9,285 bases of DNA, taken from positions 1 to 9,285 of the forward strand of contig CAKUAV010000123.1 of assembly GCA_934636425.1 (NCBI GenBank). Direction: 5' to 3'. The position numbers were made by a program, and so were the translations under genes. Source of the stretch: an uncultured Clostridia bacterium (GTDB taxonomy: Bacteria > Bacillota > Clostridia > Christensenellales > Aristaeellaceae). The notes beneath the pieces were generated by a model. That model did not search any database. It saw nothing but the letters and a program-made list of their open reading frames with translations, and was not told the origin of the DNA. The stretch's first letter is position 1, and each line of letters starts with the position of its first letter. Below are positions 1-5,533 of this stretch, one piece after another.

Positions 1-517
1 TCGCGCCGCCGCGCTGCACCCAGAACAGATCCAGCTCGAAGAAGAGGTTCTCGTCGCTGTTTTCGGCCAGCATTTCCATGATGGTCTTGCCGGTTTCCTC
101 AAGGCGCTCGAACTCATAGGCATGGTTGTGGTACATGAGCTTCATGCCCTCTTTGGCGAGCTTCGCGCCGATGGCGCTGGCTTCTCTGGCAAAGCGCACG
201 ATGCCCTCGGGCGTTTTGTATTCGCCGGGCATGCCCACGCCCAGATAGCGGCAGCCGATGGTCTTCATGTCCCTGACGAACGCGTCGAAATCATCGCGCA
301 TGCGCTCATAGGAGGTGTGAATGGCCGGGCACTCCATGCCGGATTCGTCCAGCAGGGCGCGCAGCTCGGCGGGGGTGATGTCGCCGCTCTGGCCGGCCAT
401 CTGGCAGACGTTATAGCCCATCGCCTTGAGCCCCTTCAGGCAGGCGAGCATATCCTCTTTGTTCTGGCAGTGATCGCGCACGGAATAGATCTGAAGGCCG
501 AATTGGAGCTTTGTCAT
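1..517 (-). CDS. Sugar phosphate isomerase/epimerase-like TIM barrel, copy 2 (C-terminus cut by window edge)
   Basis: The visible 172 residues are the N-terminal two thirds of a xylose-isomerase-like (AP endonuclease 2 superfamily) TIM barrel, in the family annotated as sugar phosphate isomerase/epimerase. Cytoplasmic: there is no signal peptide. The barrel signature YHNHAYEF (residues 129-136) and the strand FELDLFWVQ (160-168) are present. They supply E134 and D163, the likely first two ligands of the divalent metal; the His and second Glu would lie beyond the edge. The ATG at 517 is set by an AAGGAGG site 10 nt upstream (528-534). It is a paralogue of the gene at 539-1321: 27 of the first 40 residues match and the leader is similar. 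Only 21 nt separate the two genes, so they are co-transcribed. Substrate unknown; epimerase, isomerase, dehydratase and 3-keto-glycoside lyase activities all occur in this fold. Confidence 0.88.
   Translation of the reverse strand, partial: MTKLQFGLQIYSVRDHCQNKEDMLACLKGLKAMGYNVCQMAGQSGDITPAELRALLDESGMECPAIHTSYERMRDDFDAFVRDMKTIGCRYLGVGMPGEYKTPEGIVRFAREASAIGAKLAKEGMKLMYHNHAYEFERLEETGKTIMEMLAENSDENLFFELDLFWVQRGGA
14..40. repeat. 27-nt exact direct repeat, left copy
   Basis: Identical over 27 nt to 812-838 and in the same codon frame. It encodes the FELDLFWVQ region of the second TIM barrel. The start-to-start offset of the two genes is 804 nt and the repeat offset is 798 nt, so this is a shared segment of tandem paralogues, not a mobile repeat. 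Confidence 0.9.
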
Positions 518-538
518 GGTCTTTTTTCCTCCTTCGTC

Positions 539-1321
539 TTAAAAGCGGCCGCCCAGCTTTTTGAGCGTGCTGAGGCTGTAGAGCATGCAGTCGAGAGAGC
601 CCTGAGAAACGGCGTTATCCTGCTCGATCATGGCGTACTTCACGCCGATCTCGTCGCACTTGTCCATGATGGCCGCCCAGTTCATGTTGCCCCTGCCGAC
701 GGGCGCGATGACACCCTTGTTTTCTTTGGAGCCGTTCATCTCCTTGAAGTGAACCACGTCCATGCGGCCGCGCACCTTCTCGATCCAGTCGAGCGGGTTG
801 CCGCCGCCCATCTGCACCCAGAACAGATCCAGCTCGAACTGCACCGCGTCGGAGCAGTTTTCCATCAGCAGCTCAAGGCCGGTCTTGCCGGTGTCCTCAA
901 AGCGCTGGAACTCGAAGGCGTGGTTGTGATAGATGAAGTGCATGCCGTTATCGCGCAGCTTCTCGGCCACATTGCTGGCGCGCTTTGCGAACTCCAGATA
1001 GCCCTCGCTGCCGCCGCGAAATTCAACCGGCAGGCCGCCGATGCCCGGATAGGCGCAGTTCCACAGCTTATGCTCGCGGATGACCTTGTCGATGTCCTCC
1101 TCCATCTCCTGAAAGCCGATGTGCGTGCAGGCGCAGCTCATGCCGGATTCGTCCAGCATATCGCGCAGCTGCTCGGCGGGAATGGCCTTGTTGTGGCCGG
1201 AGAGCTGGCAGCAGTTGTAGCCCATGGTCTTGAGCACCTTCAGGCAGGTGAGCATCTCCTCGGCGTTCTGGCAGTGGTTGCGCACGGAATACATCTGCGC
1301 GCCGATCTGGAAACTGGTCAT
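539..1321 (-). CDS. Sugar phosphate isomerase/epimerase-like TIM barrel, copy 1 (complete)
   Basis: A complete 260-residue single-domain TIM barrel of the xylose-isomerase-like superfamily, the usual length for the sugar phosphate isomerase/epimerase family. The expected metal ligands can be seen: E137 in YHNHAFEF, D165 in FELDLFW, H191 in VVHFKEM and E233 in AMIEQD. The 26-residue Asp-to-His spacing is the same as in ketose 3-epimerases. The ATG at 1321 is chosen because GAGGAGG lies 8 nt upstream and because the start aligns with the paralogue; the frame stays open to a TTG at 1399, but that extension has no family resemblance and overlaps the remnant gene. It sits in an operon with a Gfo/Idh oxidoreductase, which suggests work on an oxidised sugar or glycoside. 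The exact reaction cannot be read from sequence; family call firm, function open. Confidence 0.92.
   Translation of the reverse strand: MTSFQIGAQMYSVRNHCQNAEEMLTCLKVLKTMGYNCCQLSGHNKAIPAEQLRDMLDESGMSCACTHIGFQEMEEDIDKVIREHKLWNCAYPGIGGLPVEFRGGSEGYLEFAKRASNVAEKLRDNGMHFIYHNHAFEFQRFEDTGKTGLELLMENCSDAVQFELDLFWVQMGGGNPLDWIEKVRGRMDVVHFKEMNGSKENKGVIAPVGRGNMNWAAIMDKCDEIGVKYAMIEQDNAVSQGSLDCMLYSLSTLKKLGGRF
812..838. repeat. 27-nt exact direct repeat, right copy
   Basis: Partner of 14-40, covering the ELDLFWVQ strand of the first TIM barrel. Exact nucleotide identity here, in genes that are only roughly half identical in protein over the rest, points to strong constraint or local gene conversion between the copies. 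Confidence 0.9.
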
Positions 1322-1329
1322 GGTCTTTT

Positions 1330-1336
1330 CCTCCTC
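1330..1336 (-). promoter_or_regulatory. Ribosome binding site fixing the TIM-barrel copy 1 start
   Basis: GAGGAGG on the minus strand, 8 nt before the ATG at 1321. It decides against the longer open frame that begins with TTG at 1399. Confidence 0.85.
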
Positions 1337-1364
1337 GTATAATCGATGATTGCCTCTGGTTACT

Positions 1365-1433
1365 TCAGATGCGCGCGGAATCGTCTCCTTCGCCGTCAAG
1401 GCGCGGATAGTCGGCCAGCGTCACATCGTACAT
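1365..1433 (-). pseudogene. Start-proximal remnant of a pectate-lyase/GH28-like gene
   Basis: A 22-codon frame with ATG at 1433 and TGA at 1365-1367. It has a strong GGAGG site 11 nt upstream, overlapping the end of the UPF0340 gene. The peptide begins MYDVTLADYPRLDGEGDD and ends SARI. It closely resembles the N-terminus of pectate-lyase-superfamily (right-handed beta-helix, GH28-like) proteins, where a G-x-x-DD-(S/T)-x-x-I-Q segment precedes the first helix and AID(A) motif. In such proteins the next residue would be Q and several hundred more would follow; here a stop comes at once. I infer that the body of the gene was deleted and only its translation start survives between UPF0340 and the TIM-barrel genes. 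Alternatives: a short leader peptide, or an assembly join between strains. The resemblance is from memory of the family and covers few residues. Confidence 0.5.
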
Positions 1434-1439
1434 GGCGGG

Positions 1440-1994
1440 TTATTCCTCCAGAGCGTAGTGCGCGCGCGCGCCGCCGATCAGCTTCGGGCGGGTCAGCGCC
1501 GCGGACAGCGCGGCCTCGCCGATCGACTTCATCGACAGGCGAATCGGAATCGCCACGCTCTTTAGATGCATGCCGATCAGCGTGCAGCCGATGTCCAGCC
1601 CCGCGTCGGCCTCGATCGACTCGACCAGCACGGGCTCCTTCATCAGCCGGTAGGCCGCCGAGGCGCACGAGCCGCCCGCCTTGGGCCACGGCACGGCGCA
1701 CACCTCGTCAAGGCCGTATTTTTCGGCGGTCGCCCGCTCAACGGCCAATGCGCGGTTCAAATGCTCGCAGCACTGGAAGGCCGCGTCCACGCCCAGCGCG
1801 CGCGTTTCGTCCAGCACAGCGCTCGCCACATCGCCTCCCAGCTCCGGCACGGAGGCCTTGCCGATTTTGCCGCCCGCGATTTCGCTGGTCGAGCAGCCGA
1901 TCACAATCAGGCGCACGCGCCGCGTGTCGGGGCGCTCTATCGTAAGAAGCTCGCGCACGGCCGCGCGCACGGCGTTATAGATTTCGGTATTCAT
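1440..1994 (-). CDS. UPF0340 (DUF436, YwlG-like) family protein
   Basis: A 184-residue cytoplasmic protein, the normal size for UPF0340/TIGR01440 proteins such as Bacillus subtilis YwlG. Family blocks are all present: GCSTSE at 33-38, QCCEHLNRAL at 74-83, PKAGGS at 104-109, GMHLKSVAIP at 141-150 and the C-terminal TRPKLIGGARAHY at 168-180. The biochemical role of the family is not established; the conserved Cys, His and Glu residues in the second block suggest a catalytic or metal site, but that is inference. The ATG at 1994 is preferred because AAAGGAA precedes it at good spacing. A second ATG at 2012 overlaps the TAA of the upstream oxidoreductase gene as TAATG but has no clear ribosome site, so reinitiation there would add six residues. 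It lies between an oxidoreductase and the sugar isomerase-like genes in one operon. Confidence 0.93.
   Translation of the reverse strand: MNTEIYNAVRAAVRELLTIERPDTRRVRLIVIGCSTSEIAGGKIGKASVPELGGDVASAVLDETRALGVDAAFQCCEHLNRALAVERATAEKYGLDEVCAVPWPKAGGSCASAAYRLMKEPVLVESIEADAGLDIGCTLIGMHLKSVAIPIRLSMKSIGEAALSAALTRPKLIGGARAHYALEE
1445..1449 (-). promoter_or_regulatory. Ribosome binding site of the remnant gene
   Basis: GGAGG on the minus strand, 11 nt before the ATG at 1433 and inside the last codons of the UPF0340 gene. Its presence argues that the short frame at 1365-1433 was, or still is, translated. Confidence 0.6.
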
Positions 1995-2001
1995 GCGATT
2001 G

Positions 2002-2008
2002 TTTCCTT
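2002..2008 (-). promoter_or_regulatory. Ribosome binding site deciding the UPF0340 start
   Basis: AAGGAAA on the minus strand, with its AGGA core about 9 nt before the ATG at 1994. It supports 1994 over the overlapping ATG at 2012. Confidence 0.7.
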
Positions 2009-2011
2009 TCA

Positions 2012-3043
2012 TTATGCTCTGTCCAGCGTGATCCAGCGCTTTTCCTCGCTGGAGCGGACAATGTTCAGCACAAGGCTCAGCGCCGGGAACGCGCTGCGGC
2101 CGTCGATCCAGAACGGCCTGCCCTCGCTCAGGGCCTTGTAGTAGTCCTCGATCTGGGTGCTGTGGCCGGTGCCCCAGTAGCCCTTGCCGACGGTCTTTTT
2201 GTTGTCACCCGCGTCGATGAGCTTCAGCTCGCCGTTTTCGACCGAATACAGCTTCGGCCCGAACAGCTTGAGCATGCCCTTCTCCATGTGGATGTTGACC
2301 TCGACCGGCGAGTCGGTCACATTGTTGTTGGTGGTGTGTATGATGGCGCGCTGGCCGCCCTCGTACATCGCCACGGCCATGGCGTTGTCCTCCACCTCGA
2401 TCTGCCCCTCCAGAAGGCCGGTGAACACAGAGCCGCGCACGCGGTCGATCGGCCCGCCCAGATAGCTCAGCAGATCGAGCGTGTGTATGGACTGGTTGAT
2501 CAGCGAGCCGCAGCCCTCGGTGGCCTTCATGCCGCGCCAGCCGGAATCGTGATAATAGGGCACCTCGCGATGCCAGCAGACCGAGGCCGTCGCGCCCAGG
2601 AACGCGCCCATTTCGCCCGATGTCATGATTGAGCGGGCGTGCTGCACGGCGGGATTGTAGCGGTTCTGGAAGATCACGCCCAGCGTGCCCGCGCCCTCCA
2701 TCTCGGAGGCGGCGATCATGGCGCGCGCGTCCTCTATCGTGGTGGCCATGGGCTTTTCGGTCAGCACGTTTTTGCCGTGCGAGAGCGCCTCTATTGTCAC
2801 CGGCGCGTGCAGATAGTGCGGCAGGCAGATGTGCACCGTGTCGATGTCCGGCAGCGCGACCACCTCGCGCCAGTCGGAATACGCCTTCGCGCCGGTCTGA
2901 GCGGCCGCCGCCTGAACGCGATCCTCGCGAATATCGCACACCGCGTCGATCTTTACGCAGTCCATGTCCATCAGCGCGGCGATGTGCACCCTGCTGATGC
3001 CGCCGCAGCCTATGACCGCGACGTGAAAGATTTTCTGATCCAT
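2012..3043 (-). CDS. Gfo/Idh/MocA family NAD(P)-dependent oxidoreductase
   Basis: A 343-residue cytoplasmic dehydrogenase of typical length. The N-terminal Rossmann domain opens with VAVIGCGGIS (GxGxxS/G, 12-17) and the acidic end of strand 2 is at D37. The family EKP motif is at 96-98, with K97 the expected catalytic lysine. The C-terminal alpha/beta domain carries GCGSLINQSIHTLDLL (177-192), whose H187 is the usual catalytic or substrate histidine; the commonly seen Asp of that motif is Asn183 here. Members oxidise or reduce a sugar, inositol or glycoside hydroxyl, often at C3, using NAD(P). The ATG at 3043 follows GGGAGGG by 7 nt. It lies 27 nt downstream of the RNA methyltransferase gene and overlaps an alternative start of the UPF0340 gene. 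With the two TIM barrels downstream it probably acts on the same sugar; substrate not predictable from sequence. Confidence 0.95.
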   Translation of the reverse strand: MDQKIFHVAVIGCGGISRVHIAALMDMDCVKIDAVCDIREDRVQAAAAQTGAKAYSDWREVVALPDIDTVHICLPHYLHAPVTIEALSHGKNVLTEKPMATTIEDARAMIAASEMEGAGTLGVIFQNRYNPAVQHARSIMTSGEMGAFLGATASVCWHREVPYYHDSGWRGMKATEGCGSLINQSIHTLDLLSYLGGPIDRVRGSVFTGLLEGQIEVEDNAMAVAMYEGGQRAIIHTTNNNVTDSPVEVNIHMEKGMLKLFGPKLYSVENGELKLIDAGDNKKTVGKGYWGTGHSTQIEDYYKALSEGRPFWIDGRSAFPALSLVLNIVRSSEEKRWITLDRA

Positions 3044-3070
3044 GGCTAAACCCTCCCGTAGCTGTTTCGC

Positions 3071-3802
3071 TTATTCGGCTTTGCTGTTTGTAAACGCATA
3101 CGCGGCGATGGACACCGCCACCGCCAGATTCAGCGAGTCGATCTCATTCGACTGAGGGATGAACGTGCCCTGTCCCAGCGACGCAAAGCGCGCCGGCAGT
3201 CCGGTCTGCTCGTTGCCGAAAACCAGCGCGTACTTCTCCGCGTGGTGCGGCGCGACCTCGCCCAGCGTCTTCGCGCCGTCCAGCATGAACGGATAGAGCG
3301 CATGATCGGGATAGAGCGCGCGGTAGTCCTCGAACGTGTCGAACACGCGCACGTTCATCCTGTAAAACGCGCCCATCGACGCGCGCAGCACATGCGGATC
3401 GAACGCGTCCACGCACGGCCGCACGATGGCGACGTCGCGCAGCCCGAAGCCCAGACACGCCCTCAGCGCCGTGCCCAGATTGCCGCCGTCCGAGATCTGG
3501 CAGAGCACGACGTGCGGCCTGTCGGGATCCAGCGCGGCCTCGTATTTTTCAAACACCAGCGCGGCAAAGCAGTTGTCCTTCTGCGATTCGCGGCGAATGA
3601 CGCGGTCGGCAAACTCCTCGCGCACGCCCAGCGCCTGACATTTCTCGCGCAGGAGCGAAACGCCCTCGTTGCGCAGCCCGTCCGGATGCAGAAGCAGCCG
3701 CCGGACGCACTCGGGGCGCGCCTCGAGCAGATTCAGGCACGGAAACACGCCCAGCGCATAGCTGTAATCCAGCCTGCGGCTGTATGGCTCCAGCTTGGGC
3801 AC
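3071..3802 (-). CDS. SpoU/TrmH-type RNA 2'-O-methyltransferase
   Basis: A 243-residue SPOUT-class enzyme that would transfer methyl from S-adenosylmethionine to a ribose 2'-OH in tRNA or rRNA. The three SpoU motifs are clear in the C-terminal half: GGNLGTALR (106-114; N108 and R114 conserved), LVFGNEQTGLP (193-203) and IPQSNEIDSLNLAVAVS (215-231), which form the trefoil knot and cofactor site. The N-terminal ~95 residues fit the RNA-binding extension of TrmH-like proteins. I place the start at GTG 3802, because GAGAGGGGG lies 7 nt upstream and a good promoter sits at 3856-3884. The frame stays open far upstream, but that part only mirrors the opposite phosphatase gene and would run across the promoter. 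It heads the minus-strand operon. The target nucleotide cannot be assigned. Confidence 0.92.
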   Translation of the reverse strand: MPKLEPYSRRLDYSYALGVFPCLNLLEARPECVRRLLLHPDGLRNEGVSLLREKCQALGVREEFADRVIRRESQKDNCFAALVFEKYEAALDPDRPHVVLCQISDGGNLGTALRACLGFGLRDVAIVRPCVDAFDPHVLRASMGAFYRMNVRVFDTFEDYRALYPDHALYPFMLDGAKTLGEVAPHHAEKYALVFGNEQTGLPARFASLGQGTFIPQSNEIDSLNLAVAVSIAAYAFTNSKAE

Positions 3803-3809
3803 AGGCAGA

Positions 3810-3818
3810 CCCCCTCTC
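3810..3818 (-). promoter_or_regulatory. Ribosome binding site for the GTG-started methyltransferase
   Basis: GAGAGGGGG on the minus strand, 7 nt before the GTG at 3802. It decides the start, since no ATG lies nearby in frame. Confidence 0.75.
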
Positions 3819-3838
3819 GTCGATTCAAATAATGTCCA

Positions 3839-3853
3839 ATCCTTTCCAAGGAT
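3839..3853. repeat. Inverted repeat at the predicted operon transcription start
   Basis: ATCCTT-TCC-AAGGAT, perfect 6-bp arms around a 3-bp centre. It lies just downstream of the -10 box at 3856-3861 and covers the likely +1 near 3849. The position suits a repressor operator, but the arms are short and could be chance. Confidence 0.4.
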
Positions 3854-3855
3854 AT

Positions 3856-3884
3856 AGTATACAACGAAAGAGCGCGCTTGGCAA
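3856..3884 (-). promoter_or_regulatory. Sigma-A-type promoter of the minus-strand operon
   Basis: TTGCCA (3879-3884) and TATACT (3856-3861) on the minus strand, separated by exactly 17 bp. Transcription would start near 3849, giving a leader of about 47 nt before the methyltransferase GTG. No other promoter is evident between here and the left edge, so the six minus-strand reading frames probably share it. Confidence 0.8.
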
Positions 3885-3961
3885 TCGTTTTCCTTGAAAT
3901 CGTGGCTATGGGAACGATACAAAGCGCATTTTTTCCGCGTGTTATCTCTTGCCGCGCTTTG

Positions 3962-3990
3962 TTGACTCTCTCCGGGAAGCATGGTATACT
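3962..3990 (+). promoter_or_regulatory. Sigma-A-type promoter of the phosphoesterase gene
   Basis: TTGACT (3962-3967) and TATACT (3985-3990) with a 17-bp spacer, close to consensus. The predicted start is near 3997, leaving a leader of about 70 nt. It is divergent from the promoter at 3856-3884, with 77 bp between the two -35 boxes. Confidence 0.82.
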
Positions 3991-4012
3991 TGACCTTGTT
4001 TTGATGTACAGG

Positions 4013-4026
4013 GGGCGCAAGCGCCC
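4013..4026 (+). repeat. Perfect 14-bp GC-rich palindrome in the phosphoesterase leader
   Basis: GGGCGCAAGCGCCC: every base is mirrored apart from the two central A bases. In RNA it could form a 5-bp stem with a CAAG loop. It has no following T tract, so it is not a terminator. It lies about 16 nt after the predicted transcription start and 25 nt before the ribosome site (4051-4056), so it could be an operator or a leader hairpin. Confidence 0.45.
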
Positions 4027-4066
4027 AACGCGCCCGCCCGCGTCCTGAAAAAGGAGACTGACAGAC

Positions 4067-5461
4067 ATGAAATACTATGAGCTCGCCTACACACAGCCCT
4101 ATCTGATGACGCTGCATCCGGACAGCGAGATGGACGTCGCCTTCCTCGGCCGGCCTGAAATGGCGCGCGCCTTCATCGAATACGGCGACACGCCCGAGCT
4201 GGGCCGCAGCGTCGAAGCCGAGCGCTTTGTCATCGACGGCATGCGCGTCCCGGCCAATGCGGACGGCTATGCGCCGGCGATCGAGGACAATCCCGAAATT
4301 GAGGTCATACAGTTCGTGGCGCATATCCGCGGCCTGCACGCCGGCGAGCGCGTCTATTACCGCGTCGCCTTCCCGGACACGCGCGGCCGGCGCGTCGAGA
4401 GCGAAATCTATGATTTCCACACCGCGCCGGAAAAGGGTCAGCCCTTCACATTCGCGCAGATGAGCGACCTTCAGCTCTTCAAGCCCTGCGACCACACCAT
4501 TCATCAGCTGGGCAGGCACAAAAACGACTTCATACTCTTCTCGGGCGACATGATCAACGGCGCATGGCGCGCCTGCGACTGGTTCACCGTGCCCGGCGCG
4601 TGGCAGCCGGAAAAGATGGTGGGCATGGCGTTCTTCGACATCATGCAGCGCCATGACGACGGCATCCGCCTGCTGCAATATATGCCCTTCTTCTGCTGCC
4701 CCGGCAATCACGAAAACGACGATCTGCGCGTCGAGGGCAGCCGCAAATGGGCGGTGCAGCCTGAAAGGTACTCCTGGAAGATCTACATGAAGCTGTTCCG
4801 CACATACTATCCCGAGCAGGAATACGGCTTTAACGGCAAGCGCTACTATTCGCTCGATTACGCCGATATGCACATCACATCGCTTATGGTCGTACGCTGC
4901 AATCCCTGGAAAACCTGGGAAGCGCCCGGCTACATACTGCGCGGCGACATCGAGCGCGGCAGCCGTCAGGCCGACTGGCTTGTCAGCGATCTCGAGAGCA
5001 GCCATGCGCCGTTTAAGTGGATCATCATGCACTGGCACATGATGAACCGCGGCGACGACACGCAGCCCTTCCTCTGCCAGCCCAGACCCGACCCCGCCGA
5101 CCCGGCGCGCGTGATCTACCCCGTGGACACGGTGGGCGAGTTCCTGCGCCCGCTGTTTAAGAAGACGCGCGTGAACGCCGTCAGCTACGGCCACAGCCAC
5201 GTCTACGAGCGCTATCAGATCGACGGCGTGAACTACATAGAGGCCGCCTACATGGGCAACAAATACGGCAAGCCCGACGGCGCTGTCAATCCCTCCGGCA
5301 TACTGCCCGTCAATCAGCAGCACGACTTCCGCTCCTACCTGATCGTCACCTGCGACGGCAAGACGCTCACAGGGCGCGCCTATCAGGCCAGCGTCGAGCC
5401 GAACGGCTATGGCTATGAGGGCCGCCTGTTCGACGAATACGTCATCGCCGAGAAGCACTGA
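4067..5461 (+). CDS. Calcineurin-like metallophosphoesterase with N-terminal beta-sandwich domain
   Basis: A 464-residue enzyme predicted to hydrolyse phosphomono- or diesters with a two-metal centre. Residues ~1-120 resemble the fibronectin-III-like N-terminal domain of purple acid phosphatases (GERVYYRVAFPDTRG, then YDFHTAPEKG). The catalytic domain shows SDLQ (D134), SGDMIN (D161), PGNHEND (N215, H216), MHWHM (H322, H324) and YGHSHVYER (H376, H378). The usual DxH of the first motif is DxQ here, as happens in some purple-acid-phosphatase-like bacterial proteins. No signal peptide or membrane segment is seen, so it is likely cytoplasmic. The ATG follows AAGGAG (4051-4056) by 10 nt. It is a single-gene transcript between its own promoter and a terminator. 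Substrate unknown; nucleotides and sugar phosphates are possibilities. Confidence 0.93.
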   Translation: MKYYELAYTQPYLMTLHPDSEMDVAFLGRPEMARAFIEYGDTPELGRSVEAERFVIDGMRVPANADGYAPAIEDNPEIEVIQFVAHIRGLHAGERVYYRVAFPDTRGRRVESEIYDFHTAPEKGQPFTFAQMSDLQLFKPCDHTIHQLGRHKNDFILFSGDMINGAWRACDWFTVPGAWQPEKMVGMAFFDIMQRHDDGIRLLQYMPFFCCPGNHENDDLRVEGSRKWAVQPERYSWKIYMKLFRTYYPEQEYGFNGKRYYSLDYADMHITSLMVVRCNPWKTWEAPGYILRGDIERGSRQADWLVSDLESSHAPFKWIIMHWHMMNRGDDTQPFLCQPRPDPADPARVIYPVDTVGEFLRPLFKKTRVNAVSYGHSHVYERYQIDGVNYIEAAYMGNKYGKPDGAVNPSGILPVNQQHDFRSYLIVTCDGKTLTGRAYQASVEPNGYGYEGRLFDEYVIAEKH

Positions 5462-5477
5462 CCCGTTCCGCACGCAA

Positions 5478-5525
5478 AGCGCCGCCCCCATGGGAAGCAA
5501 TTCCCGCGGGGACGGCGCTCTTTTT
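5478..5525 (+). terminator. Rho-independent terminator after the phosphoesterase
   Basis: AGCGCCG-CCCC pairs with GGGG-A-CGGCGCT (one bulged A), capped by GGGAA-GCAA-TTCCC, and is followed by CTTTTT. It starts 16 nt after the stop codon. The opposite strand has only a short TTT after the stem, so termination of the convergent glycoside hydrolase transcript would be weaker. Confidence 0.9.
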
Positions 5526-5533
5526 ATGGATTT

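Noticed and set aside
122..1342. 406-codon plus-strand open frame antisense to the TIM-barrel genes
   Set aside because: The translation is rich in Ala, His, Leu and Val with an internal repeat that only mirrors the two paralogous genes opposite. No ribosome site or family resemblance.
1322..1399. N-terminal extension of TIM-barrel copy 1 from a TTG at 1399
   Set aside because: The 26 added residues have no counterpart in the paralogue and overlap the remnant frame, and the ATG at 1321 has its own strong ribosome site.
1346..2141. Several overlapping open frames on both strands across the UPF0340 gene
   Set aside because: Arg-, Ala- and Ser-rich shadow translations of a well-recognised gene; no ribosome sites or motifs.
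2162..3049. Plus-strand and second minus-frame open frames across the oxidoreductase gene
   Set aside because: Shadow frames; the Gfo/Idh reading has complete family motifs.
3803..5500. Very long upstream extension of the minus-strand methyltransferase frame, over 560 codons opposite the phosphoesterase
   Set aside because: It is the mirror of a clear plus-strand gene with intact catalytic motifs, has a low-complexity Ala/Val/His-rich translation, and would cross the operon promoter. The stop-free antisense frame follows from GC-rich codon use.
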